Origin: Tubulanus polymorphus
Taxonomy: Eukaryota; Nemertea; Palaeonemertea; Tubulaniformes; Tubulanidae
Length of the DNA stretch: 64,000 bases
NCBI RefSeq assembly: GCF_964204645.1
Contig: NC_134028.1
Span: 11,261,001-11,325,000 of the forward strand
Direction: 5' to 3'
Shown here: positions 13,201 to 26,800 of the stretch, piece after piece
Position numbering within the stretch: position 1 is the first letter of the stretch
Layout: the number at the start of each line of letters is the position of its first letter
Program-made: the position numbers and the translations under genes
The notes under the pieces: generated by a model
Told to the model about the DNA's origin: nothing
Database searches by the model: none
What the model saw: the letters and a program-made list of their open reading frames with translations, nothing else

Positions 13201-14001
13201 AAAACTCAGTGCCTGACCATTTCGAATTTGCATATAGTAATTTATTATGAATTAATCCCGTGTAATTACCAGGTCTAAAAAGTGACAAGAATAACGCAAA
13301 GCATTGTCATCCACTGATAAAAGTACATTCCGAAAAGCCTACAAATTACCTGACGACCTTGAGGGTCAAATTCAACCGTAAATCACGGATTCAGACTTAC
13401 AATTACCGGGTCCGTCATTTACTGCGGACAATATACAACCAACATGGCGGATGGCTGAAATCATTTTCAGCTTAAATTTATCGCAAATTTATGACGATTT
13501 TTAGGACTTTAATGAACTATGATCCCTAAAATGAGTCAATTGATTAATTCTATTAGTAAATCAATTTATGTTGGCAACATTTCCTGAAGATTTCTGGCTC
13601 AAATCACCGTAATATGGACAGAAATGGTAGGGATTTTCATATGGAATTTTACTTCCGCCTTCACTTAACGACTAGGATCGATGACAACAACAGCAGAGTT
13701 TATGTAATCTAAGGTGAGAATCCACTAACCAGGGAATGTTAGACATGATTTCTTGGTCTAACTGCAGTTAAGGTTACCTTTCCACTGGGTGGTGCTATGA
13801 TATGAGTACATATGGTAGCAAATGAGTACTCGGCAAAGCAATGATCATTGTTGGCTAATGCCTAGCTTTTTGGGGGATACGCCTAGAATAGATTTAGGTC
13901 CTTAATGTAGTGTGTAGAGCCAGTGGAAAGCCTTAGTAGTTAAAAAGGGACTGGTTTACACTTATGTATACGACTATTTATTTTGATTACTTTCTTTCCA
14001 G

Positions 14002-14126
14002 CTGTTAATCGTGGAATGAACAGGTCACTACGGTCTTCAATTCCTTTGCCGATTCTTGCAGCTGGTGGGAATATATTCAAACCACAGTGTGCAAGTGTAC
14101 ATTTCAAATTAAGCGTCTCAGATGCT
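14002..14126 (+). CDS. Candidate orphan exon (unknown protein)
   Basis: A 125-bp open stretch sits between a strong acceptor (pyrimidine tract TTTCTTTCCAG ending at 14001) and a strong donor (GTAAGT at 14127). In the frame beginning CTG-TTA shifted by two it reads through without stops and gives a serine/leucine-rich peptide containing PLPILAAGGNIFKPQC. It is not recognised. If real, it is an internal exon of a host gene whose other exons I cannot find. Splice-site strength is the only support. Confidence 0.25.
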
Positions 14127-15159
14127 GTAAGTACTTGACGTTTTGTGAAATTTTTTTTTTATAATGTCATGTTTAAAATATTTGGATTAGTAATCAGTCG
14201 TGCTAGTGTACATGCAGAATTGGATTCATTGTTATTATGGGATGATAATTCACGGGCATCAAGAGTCCTACGATATACCCTTGATATGAGGCTTTTTAAA
14301 GTTTATCAGTGACTTGTTTTGGAGTAAACTGAATAGCCCTTAAAATACCAATTCCACACGGCTTAACGGATGCGAGACAGCAGTAATAGACGTTTCACGA
14401 CAAACGCACGATTTAAATTGGTCTTCTAAGATATCTATTATACTTTCAGGTGGAAAGAGGTCAGATAGCATAAAAAATTGACTGTGGCTGACAAATTGAC
14501 ACGACGCAGATAAAGGGTTGAGGTTTCAAAAGATAACGCCAAAATGCTTGTATCATCAGGGGTAGACAAATTATCCGAAGATAAATGAAAACTCCACCCT
14601 GTTGATCGTCAGTTGATTTTGCTGTAATTATTTCATCTGGATAAATCGACACATTATTCATTTCAAAATCTGTGATCAGTAGAATTTCTTTCAATAAAAT
14701 AAGAATGTATTTGACTAATGTATTCAGGAGTAAATTTGAATTGATGTCAAAACCAGAGAAAGCATTCTTCAAAAATTTTGAAAATTCTAGACTCATTATC
14801 AAATTCTGTGAAGTCATTTAAGGTTTTTTGCTCGAATCAAGCCAAGGGCTAAGATTAAATTCCTCACTGTCCTATAATGCTGAGTATGACGGAGTTTAAA
14901 CACTGAAAAACGTTGGGCTGTGTAAGTGTAATTTGGATAAGTCAGCAATATAATGACGGCCCTGCCCCGCGCGCTCCATCTGAGACATAAACAAGTTGGA
15001 CTGTATTGCTTCGATGCTTTGACAAATGGACTCCTTATATCCACATATCCAACATAATGTTGACCCAGGTTGCGCTTCTTGGCAATAGTCATATGCTATG
15101 GGCTAGAATTATTTCGATGAAATCTTCGTACGCTTCCCAGTTCGACATATGAACTTATT

Positions 15160-15415
15160 AGGCAGAAACCCGTTATCGCTGCTACGCAGCTATATTTATT
15201 ATTATTATTATTATTATTAATTTTCCACCTATTTTCGTCACATAAAATCCATCTTCATTCAGATTCGGCAACTGACAGCTTCTTAAAGAAATGTATAAAT
15301 TGATACTGTAATAACAGTCTGTCTGAACAAGCAGATTGTCTAAATGTACTGTCTATCCTATTTGAAACTTAAAATTAGTTACTAGGTAACTGTCAATAAA
15401 GAATTGAATTGAACC
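15160..15415. repeat. Short retroposon-like repeat, near full copy
   Basis: Begins with CCGTTATCGCTGCTACGCAG, then (ATT)n. A body with 'CATTCAGATTCGGCAACTGA' and 'ATGTATAAATTGATACTGTA' follows, and a tail 'AATAAAGAATTGAATTGAA'. The copy at 58712-58968 matches through the body and tail. The A-rich, polyadenylation-like tail suggests retroposition (SINE-like or a LINE 3' end). The head motif GTTATCGCTGCTTTGCAGCT recurs alone at about 13018, 18113 and 59190. Confidence 0.65.
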
Positions 15416-16289
15416 TGAATGCACATGTACCGATAATTCTATGCTCCGTAGAATATCAGGCCCGAGTCCAAGACTTCACGAGTCCGGCGTTCGCGAGTCC
15501 GACAGGTATTGTCTATCTTGTTGTTCTTGACCTTGGGCCTATTATAGTAGCCAATAAATACCATTTTAAGTACGAATTTGTTAACCGTACGCGAGTTCCC
15601 TACATACGCCGTACGTGAGTTAGGTGAGGCTATATGTAAATTAACTTCCATCAACCTTGCAGTTGCGTTCTGTTGCTCAGTAAGTAAATCACTGGATTAC
15701 TGCTGGATTTTTTTTTCATTTGGTTTCGAATCCCAATATTGCAAGTCAGAGCATGAACGTACTCATATACGGCTAACCAGTGGAAATCACCGTACAGTAA
15801 TGTACGGGTAACTCCAGCATTTTAAGTATTAAGTGAGTACGATAAGCCTACCATGCCTAAGTACACTGTACTACAAACACAACTTTTTCCCTCTCGTCGG
15901 CCCTACACTGATGTTACTATAACTGGTGCCATTATCACATGGATAGGATTTGGTCAGGACTAGCCTAAAGTCTAATTCAGTTTATGCATTATTCACTAGA
16001 TATTGTTAAAACAATACGGTGAAGTAGAAAGGCACACGCAGAAAGGCTAATTGATTTGAGCCCTGCAATTAAATTTTGCTGAGGCCTTGTCTAACCTGCT
16101 GACATTTATATTTAAGCCTAGATCCAAAACCTTCTATGTGGTCACGGCTTGTATACCAGAAATCACGATGTAGGCCTGTACATTTTGCTGTACGTAGGTT
16201 TGGTCTACCGATTTCTCCTTGATTAATAAGTGTATGGTACAGCTGAACGCATTATACCAATGGGAATAGGGCATATTGTTTGGGCTTAT

Positions 16290-18145
16290 TATTTCCTGCT
16301 TTAGAATATTGAAATAGCCTAACATTCATTCAAATATCCAACATCGGTGAAAGTTTGAATACTGTAGGCTATAGGCCTACATGTACTGTTTACAATATAG
16401 GTTTTCATGTTCTATGAATATTTTGCAGTTCAAATGGGTTTATGCGGATTCCAATGTTAAACGCATGAAATTAAATGGTCAAGGGCAGTCAACACCAAGA
16501 ACTATCTTCGACCGATGTTGCATCATATTATAGATCTGATTCTTTCAACTCAAGCAAAGTGATTCAACACGATCAACATAACACTGGAATAGGTTTGCAG
16601 TGACTAACAGTTCATTTCAATTAGACCTATGTACTTTTTAGCCAATTTGGATTTGATTGTAATTGCAACTCTTGAACTGTTATCCAGAGACACGTAAGAC
16701 AAGTGGAAAGAATACAAGTTATGCTGGATTCTCATATTCAAATTTAATTCAAATTCAAATTTATTTTATTACATCATATTTACAAAGCATATCATTGGTT
16801 CATACAGTAAATGAAATTAGGACAGAACAAATATTATTATAGAATTTTCATAAAGGTAATGAATATCCATAACAAAATGAACATTATTTGTCTAATAACT
16901 AAGAGTGACTGTCCCGTTTATTCTGAAACACACGTAACTAGTCGAATAGGTTTGATATTTACTCACATATTGCAGGTATAAATTTTTTATCAGTATAGAA
17001 TTTGTAACCCATAAAACCCTAAATCAACATCGGCCAAAACCCAGACCAATCAAATCATAATTTATTGATTGAATCTACACTACAATATATGTATTTATTC
17101 AAATATTTCAATAAAAAGATTAACTCCCTTAATCTATTCCAAATCATCATACGTTCTTATCTGTAAATTTACTCAACGTATCGACTCAGCAGATTCTTAA
17201 TATGAGTTCTTAAGAACAGATCCATTTTTTAAGCGTGTTGATAGTACAGTATCATCAAGTTTTAAAGAGCATATTCCATCAAAATAGAATATTGTGTATA
17301 ATTCATTTTCAAATGTGATGTATTCACAAATACCAAATATGGTTTGAATTTTAGTTCAGCCATTACTGAGAAATATGACTTTTAAATCGGCAATTTCAGC
17401 ACATGCTCACTGTTATTGTTTATCTTAGCAGGTGCGTGTTTCTGACGTCGTATCTGACAAACGCTCGCGGCTTCCAGTCATTTCACTAGCCATTTCATGC
17501 AATATTTTATCGTTTTGGGAGTGATTTGAATTAATAAACTCTTACCATTGTATAGTGTTGCTACCGTTGTATATAACATGATAATCGTATATAAGTGAGT
17601 AGCGCTGTAGGTCAGTGAATACGGTGAACAAATGGTTTATTTTATCGATTATACATAGGCTACACGTACTAGCACACACGTACTTGTGTTGATTGCCATA
17701 GTTAACATCATAAATAGCAACACCCGCGGGTTGAATATGAAATATACGCACGGAGTGAAGGATAAATAGATGACTATTCCGCTATTACAGCTAATTCGTG
17801 CTCCTTTTTTCAATACCGTAAGTCACATCTCAGGTCATTATATGTATACTCAAGTTTCTTCTGGTTATGAAATCGCGGAAAGTACAATTTTGATGATGGC
17901 ATTTGCCCTTTAATGCCAAAATGAATCCCTGGCCGTATAAATTCACATTAGTTGATTGTATATCCGCGTAAGTTTGGTCTCAAACCTGAATCACATTTGA
18001 CATTTTGCACAGTGGTTACATATTAGGTTCAATCTGTCAATGCATTTCATTTTATGTATCAGTATTTACATTTTCTACAGCTCCCATCACCCTGAATGGC
18101 TTTGCAGAAAACCCGTTATCGCCACTTTGCAGCTATATTTTATTG
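16290..18145. repeat. Segmental duplication, copy B
   Basis: Homologous to 11640-13050 over its whole length. About 700 bp of unshared sequence (roughly 17250-17960) is inserted before the 'GTAAGTTTGGTCTCAAACCT' block. Non-coding in both copies. Confidence 0.8.
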
Positions 18146-18274
18146 TTGTGCCCATGGAATCTGGTTTGAGTCATTCAATTTCGAAAAATAAGAAAAAATA
18201 CTACTAGCCACCGAAATGATCCGGAAATAAAACGTCAAAGGCGTGCATAACCAAACGAGCGCTGAAGATGCAAT

Positions 18275-18293
18275 GTGTGTGTGTGTGTGTGTG
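18275..18293. repeat. (GT)n microsatellite
   Basis: Nine uninterrupted GT units. Confidence 0.95.
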
Positions 18294-18779
18294 CTTCTTC
18301 AGTGATGATAGAATGAACGGCACTCTCACACATCGGCGGTGCGCGCGTGTTATTCTCTTACATCAGACAAACTAATCGGCTAAGTTAAATGAAATCCATA
18401 TACAGGCATCACGCTGGGCCGAATTTATGTCCGGTAACTGGACATATTCCCAATCCAAAAATAATTCAATTTTCCCAATTTGACAAAAAAAAACTCCCAA
18501 TGAACTTTTGTTTAAAATAATTACTTCTATTTATTATGATGTTGCAAGCATTGTTAAGATACAAGCACGTTCTCTACAATAACGTAATTGAAATATAATA
18601 TTGTTCTACTGTAGGCCTAAACCATAGTTAGTTACCTAATCGTTGGTGGAAAGCTTTTTATAATCGGATGAGCTTATACCAACGTTAGGGATGACAAGGG
18701 CCAAAACACGGTTGAACTAGGGGTCCAGGGACACCATGCCCACTTGGGAAGTGGTTCCGAATGCTCAACAATCTAACAA

Positions 18780-19510
18780 TTTCAATATTCAACGCCCCCT
18801 GGTGGCCATATACAAAAACCAATGACCTTGAAACTCACCACAATCATAGAACACGTCATGAGCTACAACTTTCTAAATGATTGTGGTAACAAAATACGCT
18901 TAGGTATCAATATAATGTGGAAAAACTTTTTCCCACTTACGAATGAGTACTGCTGACACAAAAGATGGCCACCAATTGCGTCATAATTGGCTGATGAAAA
19001 ATACCTGTCTCAGGTATAAAACATCCCTTTCCAAAGAATACCCATCACAAATTGCAATGAGAAATGATAAACCCGTAGGAAGCTACAGGACTCAGAATTT
19101 GGGCCAAAATTAACATTTTTGGGCACTAAAAAGGTCATAGGACGGCCATCTTGAGTCCGATCGACCCAATTTTTGCTATGCTGATGGGCCCTGGGGGAAT
19201 TCACATATATCCGAAAGATCAAGGTAATTGATCAAAGCGTCTTCAAAATTTCCCTCAAAAAGTTAAAAAATGTGTAAAAAGTGCTGATTTTGGCGAACAA
19301 CAATGGCTGCCAGTCGGCCATCTTGAATCTGACAGGGCCAGTTTTTGGGCTGAAGATGTGTCTAGGGTAGATACATGTGTAACCTAAATATCAAGACATT
19401 ACCTTGAAGCGTCTTCAAAACTTCTCAAAATAACTGGATTCCGTCTACGGACGGATGAACGAAAAGTGAACGCAATAGCCCGCTGGGACTAAAGTCCCAA
19501 GTGGGCTAAA
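18780..19510. repeat. CAAGATGG-type repeat, most complete copy
   Basis: Runs from 'GCCCCCTGGTGGCCATAT' through 'GATGGCCACCAATTGCGTC' and 'GGACGGCCATCTTGAGTCC' to the end 'GGACTAAAGTCCCAAGTGGG'. 1-402 is its second-half homologue. The closing palindrome GGGACTwAAGTCCC followed by GGGCTAAAA marks one end of the family. No ORF longer than about 70 codons, so non-autonomous. Confidence 0.75.
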
Positions 19511-20963
19511 AAAGTAACACTTCAAAAATATATTTTCTGTTCACTTCAGTCCACAATTAATGGCTTAAATCACAAACTAACACAGGTACCTTTTGAAATA
19601 ATCCGATTTTATGTATGTTTCGAGCGATTAATCAACATTATTTTGAGAAATTAATTAATTTCTCCACCAATATCACCATTGGCCGCCATTTCTCTGTATT
19701 GCATACATGTGGCATGATAGACTAGGTGACCTACAGGGATTTAAATAAAACTTTCAAAATGAAACGACAATTTTTATTTTTGATAGTTTTCCAACTTATA
19801 TTTCAAATCTTCGTGTTTTCCATTATAAATAATGAAAAAATAAATTCTGGTTGAAGAAAAATGTAAATAAGTGTTGATTTCTTAATTTTTTTCAATTTCA
19901 TCGTTTCGTCTCGTTAGTTTGTGTTGTGGTCCTGGCCTCTGTCCACAGGTGCCAGCACCCTCCACACGTTGGCCGCCGTCGAATTGACGGAAATTTACTC
20001 TCACTTAAGGCCGATTTGCACATGGATTAAGATCGTCAGGTGAGGTGTTATAGGTATCAAACAAACTACGAATCTGTTGTGCGTTGATTACAACAAAGAT
20101 TAGACGGATATCTTAAGAGACAATGAAATGCCAGGCAAATTCCTCGTGAGTCAAATTGACTCACGAAGATTTCATTGAAAATTGACCTTCCCATTCCTGA
20201 CTGTCGTTTGTGAAATTATCCGATCGTGAAACTAAACCAGTCAGGTTACTGACCACTAGATTCCCGGAAAACTTAAACTAGGCCACATATCAAGCAGTGC
20301 TTCATCTAGCCAAAAATAGAGGGACGGTCCGCCCTGCCCCCGAAAATAGCCGCCCTTGTGCCCTTCAGATGTGTCCCATGCTCGCCCTTGTGCCCTCATC
20401 ACTTGCCGTAGGTCCGGACTTAAACAGTTTCTAGTCCTCAATCATAGCAGGGGGTACCTCGATTCTATGCATTAGGGAACATTGCAGTTTGCCCCTAAAA
20501 CCGACATGAGTGCGTTATTATGTGCCCTTGCTCCGATTGGAATCACGCACAAAAATGCCCTTATTTGAAAACAGCACCCTGCCCTTTTTTAATGCTAGAT
20601 GAAGCACTGTCAAGTCTAGTCTGAATACCAGTCGTTGTTACCGGTTCCCTACAACGTCTGACGCTAAAGTATCATATAGAGGTCAACTCCTGTTAATTGC
20701 AATGCGTCAACTAATTTTAGTGTCAAATCAAACCTGTGTACTAAAATGAATAAATTAGTTACCTTAACTTTGAAAACGTGTTTTATAATAACATTTTTGA
20801 TGATCTAAATCGCGAATCGGAAATTTATTGATTTGATTTGAATTGATTGCCATAATCGGGATTTCCAATACGGACTAGATTAATAAAATGTGAAAAGTCA
20901 ATATGTCTCTATAAAATTACTCTAAATGTCATTTTTTGTCGATAAAACCACAGGCACTTGAAT
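19511..20963. other. Non-coding stretch with a perfect palindrome
   Basis: No gene recognised. At 20148-20168 there is a 21-nt palindrome (CGTGAGTCAA-A-TTGACTCACG) carrying two opposed AP-1-type TGAGTCA sites. A run of GCCCTT-type repeats occupies about 20330-20590. Confidence 0.4.
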
Positions 20964-21548
20964 ATGGGCTTTGAAAATGGATAAATATTTGATAATTTAC
21001 CGGCGATACGTTGATCCTACTTTAATAGATCCGCCATGTTTTATAATAAATTTACCCATGATGCAACACGCGCCGGTCGTTTAGCTATACTATACAGAAA
21101 GGCTGGAAACGATCCTATCTCCGTAATGCTTAAATCTACCCGCAGTTATCGGGACAGATGACGTCACAGCAATTCCGAAGAGGCATCGCGAATTTTCAAA
21201 AATCAATTTTGTTGCCATTAAAAATCTTTAATGGAGCTAAAACAGTGTCAATGTTTCCAAAAAAATCATCTACAATTGAAATTATGGGCGCTCCTATATT
21301 TCAGGATTAAAATTGACACCAAGGACGTACTTCGACAATCATCGGCAGTGTTCGGCTGTCCCGATAACTTCGGGTACATTTAAGCATTACGGAGATAGGA
21401 TCGTTTCCAGCCTTTCTGTATAGTATAGCTAAACGACCGGCGCGCATTGCATCATGGGTAAATTCATTATAAAACATGGCGGATCTATTAAAGTAGGATT
21501 AACATATCGCAAGTAAATTATCAAATATTTATCCATTATCAAAGCCCA
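20964..21548. mobile_element. Foldback element with ~200-bp terminal inverted repeats
   Basis: The left arm (about 20964-21160) and right arm (about 21340-21548) are inverted copies at high identity. They share 'ATGGGCTTTGA', 'GGATAAATATTTGATAATTT', 'GATCCGCCATGTTTTATAAT', 'GCGCCGGTCGTTTAGCTATA' and 'TATCTCCGTAATGCTTAAAT'. The roughly 180-bp centre is unique and non-coding. It is a non-autonomous DNA element. I could not define a target duplication. Confidence 0.8.
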
Positions 21549-21803
21549 TTTCACCTCGACCCGCACTTTCACCTCCGCTCGGAACGTCGGGCGCTGTAGT
21601 AGGACATGGCCGCGAAATTTGTCGCTCTATAAATCTTGTGCAAAACTAACCGATTACTACCGTCAAGTAACTGAAATTAACCCTTAGAGGTTAAATTAAA
21701 TACTCCGATGTTACACAGATGCAAGTATAGAAACGCCAGAGCTTATTAAGTCGTGAGTAGACTCGAAATAGTGACGAAACTACACCGATCGTCGGAATTC
21801 AAA

Positions 21804-23771
21804 ATGGCGCCGTCCATACAAAGACCCGGAAATGAGGTGAAAGTAAGCATGAACACTTTGCAATTCGTTAAACTGCCTACACTGGACGAGCTCCGCGTTA
21901 AGTACCTCTCCCTGGCACGAGAAACTCACCCGGATCGCAGCGTTATTCCAAATGCTACTGCACAATTTCAAAAACTTAACAGCGCTTACGTGCATCTCAG
22001 AGAACACTTAAGCCATACCACAACCTCGGATAGACGGCGAAAATCATCAACAGAAAATGAACTGGGTCTTTTAAACCAACAGATTAATATCTCAGAAAAG
22101 ACTCAGTCAGTGGTTATTGACCTGTCAAGCAAAGACCCAAGTAGCAGTGTCAAATCATTCCTATCCGAACTAAGGAACGATTATGGCAACCCTATAGACC
22201 GTGGTGACCACGGCCTCCATTTCAGTGGGACATATGTCGACTCTAATGACAACGCCCTCGGCACAATCCACATAACCCTTTACAAGGGATCGGCTAAGAA
22301 ATCTGCAAAATTACGTGTGCATGGCTCATCGTACCTCCTTTGACTTAGTGAAGATCTGCCTAAGATGTTAGAAAAGCTACTTAAGAAGAAGCCGGGGCCA
22401 CCCCTACCGTTGCATGGACCCGCGAAGTCTCCCAAGTCAAGCTGCTTATCGTGCCCCGACCCGGACTCCAAGTCAATGATCCAATCCTCTCTATGCGAGG
22501 GGTGGACTCACAACAAATGCTCCAGGCTATCAGAGGACGACCTCTCTAAAGCTACGTCAAATATGGATGAAATTTACATCTGCCCCCCATGCAGTAATGC
22601 TGGGGAGCCAAACCAACCACTGATAAGTTGCGCTCCAGTTACCGCCCTCAATGGAAACACCACCGCAGGGTGTCAAGTAGACATCGCAGAGTCCAATCGT
22701 GTCTCCATCGGGTGCCAAACCAGCCAGCCAGTGTTGGACAGTTCGGATATTCTTGACCTATTTAGATCGATTGAATCACAGCTGGTTAACGTCTCGCAAC
22801 AAGCTGGCCAGTGTGCCAAATTGTCACACATGAAATCAATGCATGACCGTCTAGATGACCTAGTTAAGCGTGTAGATCATGTCTCGGATTTATCTACCGC
22901 TGTACCGATCATGCAGAAATCGTCCGAACAACTAAAGAAATTAGTAGACAGAAATGATAATCGCGTCAAAGATATCCTGGAGAAAACGTGCAATACGAAC
23001 GCTCAAGTCATGTCAGCCCTAGAGCTGCTCAATGATTTGAAATCTACGGCTGCGAACAATTCACCGGTAGCAAGGGAGGAGTCTTTACACGAAAATAGTC
23101 TCCTCGCTTCTAGTGATACTGATGGCCACAGGAATCTGATTGTCGACTCTGATAATGACACAATCAGCAACGACCGACATATCAACACCTGCAGCCCGAC
23201 ACCTCGTGAGGCCTCACTAAGTCAAAGTCGGAATTATCGGAGCGTTTACATTATCGGCGATTCGAATACCAGATATATAGATCCGAAACGTTTCGTCAAA
23301 GATGCTTGCAAAGTATTCTCTAAGCGCGCTTTCACCATCAGGCAAGCATCGGATGTCGTAGACAAAATCCAGCATGAGCGTCTGTCCTGCATCATACTGC
23401 ATGTTGGCACCAACGATATAAGAAACCTCAATAGCGGTAGTGCTTGTGTAGACAAATACATCAACCTAGTTAATAAAATCAAGGACTACTTCCCAGGTGT
23501 GAAACTCGTTGTCTCATTAATTCCGCCGAGATTCGATACGCGAACCTTCGACATCCAGTCGAGATCATTTAACTCTTATATCGTATCATTAGCCGCGCAC
23601 GACAGAAACACCACCGTAGTGAACAATGACAACCTTGATGATCAACAACGTTTCTACAAGGACTCGATCCATCTCAACAAGAGAGACGGAATCAGGAGAT
23701 TCACCAACAACTTAGCGACTGGTGTCCGCAGAGCTTTACAACTGTTCACCAGGCACTCCAGATATCACTAG
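21804..23771 (+). pseudogene. LINE ORF1: J-domain + PHD finger + coiled coil + SGNH esterase (one in-frame UGA)
   Basis: ATG at 21804 (AAAATGGCG context). A DnaJ-like J-domain occupies residues about 20-65: a helix with LDELRVKYLSLARE, the HPD signature at residues 42-44, then a helix QFQKLNSAYVHLREHL. An in-frame TGA (followed by C) at 22341-22343 splits the ORF, and the same frame continues to 23771. The second part has a PHD-type zinc finger (CLSCPDPD, CEGWTHNKC, CPPC), a heptad-rich region, and an SGNH/GDSL hydrolase with IIGDSNTRYID, HVGTNDIRN and the catalytic DSIHLN block. CR1 ORF1 proteins are RNA-binding or chaperone proteins of the retrotransposition particle. The J-domain is the odd part. 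The stop may be a mutation or a readthrough site. Confidence 0.8.
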
Positions 23772-23887
23772 ATACTCTTATCTATATATATAAATTCTAT
23801 TGTTACAGGTATTATCCTGTCACTTGCTTGTATTAAACAACTGCTGTGTATTTGTCTTAAAATACTATAACTGTCACTACCCGTATC

Positions 23888-26800
23888 ATGCTCAATATAT
23901 GTCATTGGAATATCCAGGGTGTGAAAAATGGATTTATATGTAAGACTGAGGACGAGTACTTTAAGAAACTTACCAACTGTTATGATGTTATATGCCTAAC
24001 AGAGACATTTACTTGCCAAAACGATGAAATCTCAAACGAAATTTCTGGGTTCAAGAAGCTGCAATCGTGTAGAGCTAATCTGCCAAATGCCCGTAGAAAT
24101 TATGGGGGCATTATAATATATGTTAAAGACTATCTAAGAAACTTTGTCAAAGTGGTTGAAAACAATTCATCGGAAATAGTTTGGCTCAAAATAACTCCAA
24201 ATTCCGGCACCAGAAATTCTAGTTCATTATATCTGGCCATTGCCTATATTAGCCCCTTAAATTCCACTTACGGAGCAAAACACTCCGATGAAACTTTTCA
24301 ACTCCTAGAGAGCAGCTGCTCTAAATACCGTAAACGCGGTGATGTAATGATTATAGGTGACCTTAATGCCCGGACCCCAGCAGCTAATGTTATACATAAA
24401 ACAGATGAGGATGACTTCGCTTTTCTACCAAATATCCAGGAGCTTGTCTCCAAAAACGGTTATATGCCCAACAGGAGAAGCAAGGATAAAACCATTAACA
24501 AAATGGGGAGAAATATGCTTGAAATGTGTGATACTGCCAATTTATGTATTTTAAACGGCAGAAGCCCCGGTGACTTTTTGGGCAAGTACACTTGTCATCA
24601 GTATAATGGTAGTAGCACTCCCGACCTTTGTATAGTAAACCAAGACCTGTTTCATAATGTCAGATATTTCCATGTCCATGACCTAAGTGAGCTGTCTGAT
24701 CATTGTCCAATTGCTGTAGGCTTAAACTTTGAAAACCAGGAACCAACTAAAAATCATTCTAGCTTTAAAAAGAAATGTCTTGAAAACAAGCATTTCAAAA
24801 ATTACAAGTCACCGTCCGATATTCAAAACCTGCTGTCAAACCCAGAAACTATACAAAAATTGCAGGATCTTAACAACAGTAACAGATGGACATCAGACAG
24901 CCCAACTCAAGAGTCAGTTGACCGGATAGTAGAGGATTTTGTTAATATTTCGAAGAATGATTGCCGAAAGCCAAGGGTAACCAAAGCACGCAAATCCTAT
25001 AAGAAATGGTTTGATGATCAATGCCACCAAAAAAGCACCGAATCCGTAAATTAGGCAGACTTATTAGTGAATTCCCATCAGATGATACCAGAGCTGAATA
25101 CTTTAAAGCCAAAAAGGCTTACAAAAAGCTTATCAAATCAAAAAAACTAAAATTCAAACAGGCTCAACTTGATAAACTTAACCAGCCAAATCTACCACCC
25201 AGGACATTCTGGAACGCGGTCACTAATCTTGCACCTGGTGGTGATAAGAATAAAACTTATGAAGGCCCAAATGCGGAAGATCTACTACAGCATTTTATTA
25301 ATATCAGTAAAGGGGAAAATCATACTGAAAATCAAATAGATACCAATACAGGCAATAACCCAATCAACCCTAATACTCAAATATTCCATGAACTTGATTA
25401 CAGAATAACTGAACGCGAAATACTTGAAGCAATCAATAAGCTTAAGAACAACAAATCCCCGGGGTTAGATAGCGTCACCAACGAATTACTAAAATTCGGA
25501 CAAGAGGCAATCTCAAAAAGCTTACTACAAATCTTTAACCACGTCTACAGTAATGGTATCTTCCCGAGTTCTTGGGCCCAAGGAATAATAACACCCATCC
25601 ATAAAGGTGGCGCGCCCAATAACCCGGATAACTATAGAGGTATAACGCTGAACAGTTGTCTAGGAAAGCTATTCTCCTCCATAATCAATAACAGACTTAT
25701 TAAATATCTATGTTATAATAAAATTATCAATAAAAACCAGATAGGATTCATGCCAAAAGGCAACACCTCTGATCATATATTTACGCTAAAGACCATCATT
25801 GACAAAAAATTGCTGAAATCACAAAAGCTATACACATGTTTTATTGATTTAAAACGAGCATTTGATTCCGTCTGGCACAAGGGACTTATGCATAAGCTAA
25901 ACGATCTTAATCTTGGGCAACACTTTCAAAACATAATATCTAGCATGTACTCAAAAACAACCTGGTGCCTGAAAATCGGTACCAATATAACGTCTGAAAT
26001 GTATCCCTCAAACGTGGGAGTAAAGCAAGGTGACATACTTAGCCCTATCCTGTTTAATATTTTCATAAATGATGTGATCGATATATTTGATGAATTGTGT
26101 GATCCTGTTCAATTACATAACTATCTCATAAATTGCTTATTATACGCTGACGATATCGTTTTGATATCAGAGTCCCAAAGAGGGCTCCAACGTTGTCTGG
26201 ATAAGTTATATACCTATTTTCAGAGGTGGAAACTTGAAGTTATTATTAAAAAAAGTAAGGTCATAGTATTTAGTCGTAAGGGTAACATTCCAGTGTCCCT
26301 AGACTTTAAGTACGGCAATCTAGCATTAGACATAGTGAAAGAATACAAGTACCTCGGTATAATTTTTTCATCAGACGGTGTTTTTAACAACGCAAAGGTC
26401 CACCTGGTAAATAATGCTAGAAGAGCCATGTTCTCAATCCAAAAACTTATTGGTGCGGGTAACTGCACCCCAGAAGTATGTATAAAACTTTTCGATAATT
26501 TGGTGGCACCAATTTTATTGTACAGCTGTGAAATTTGGGTCCCCTCAAAACAACTCCTAAGGAAAATCTCAAAAACTGATGTCTTTAACATTGAATTAGC
26601 ATTTGAAAAAGATGACCACCTACAGAAACTGTTTATCTCGTTTTGTAAATATATACTTAATGTAACACGTCGAGCAACAAACATGGCTGTAATTGGTGAA
26701 CTCGGTAAATACCCACTCTATATAGCTGCTTGTATGAGACTCCTGAAATTCTGGCATGCTGTGCACCAGAATCAGGACAGATTGGTGTACCACGCCATGC

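Noticed and set aside
14461-15092. Two adjacent minus-strand ORFs (118 and 92 codons)
   Set aside because: No recognisable domain, no shared frame or splice logic, composition like the surrounding non-coding DNA.
20256-20441. 61-codon minus-strand ORF
   Set aside because: Short, within GCCCTT-type repeats, no domain; looks like repeat-derived chance coding.
26220-26684. 154-codon minus-strand ORF in the LINE
   Set aside because: Complete shadow of the reverse transcriptase frame.
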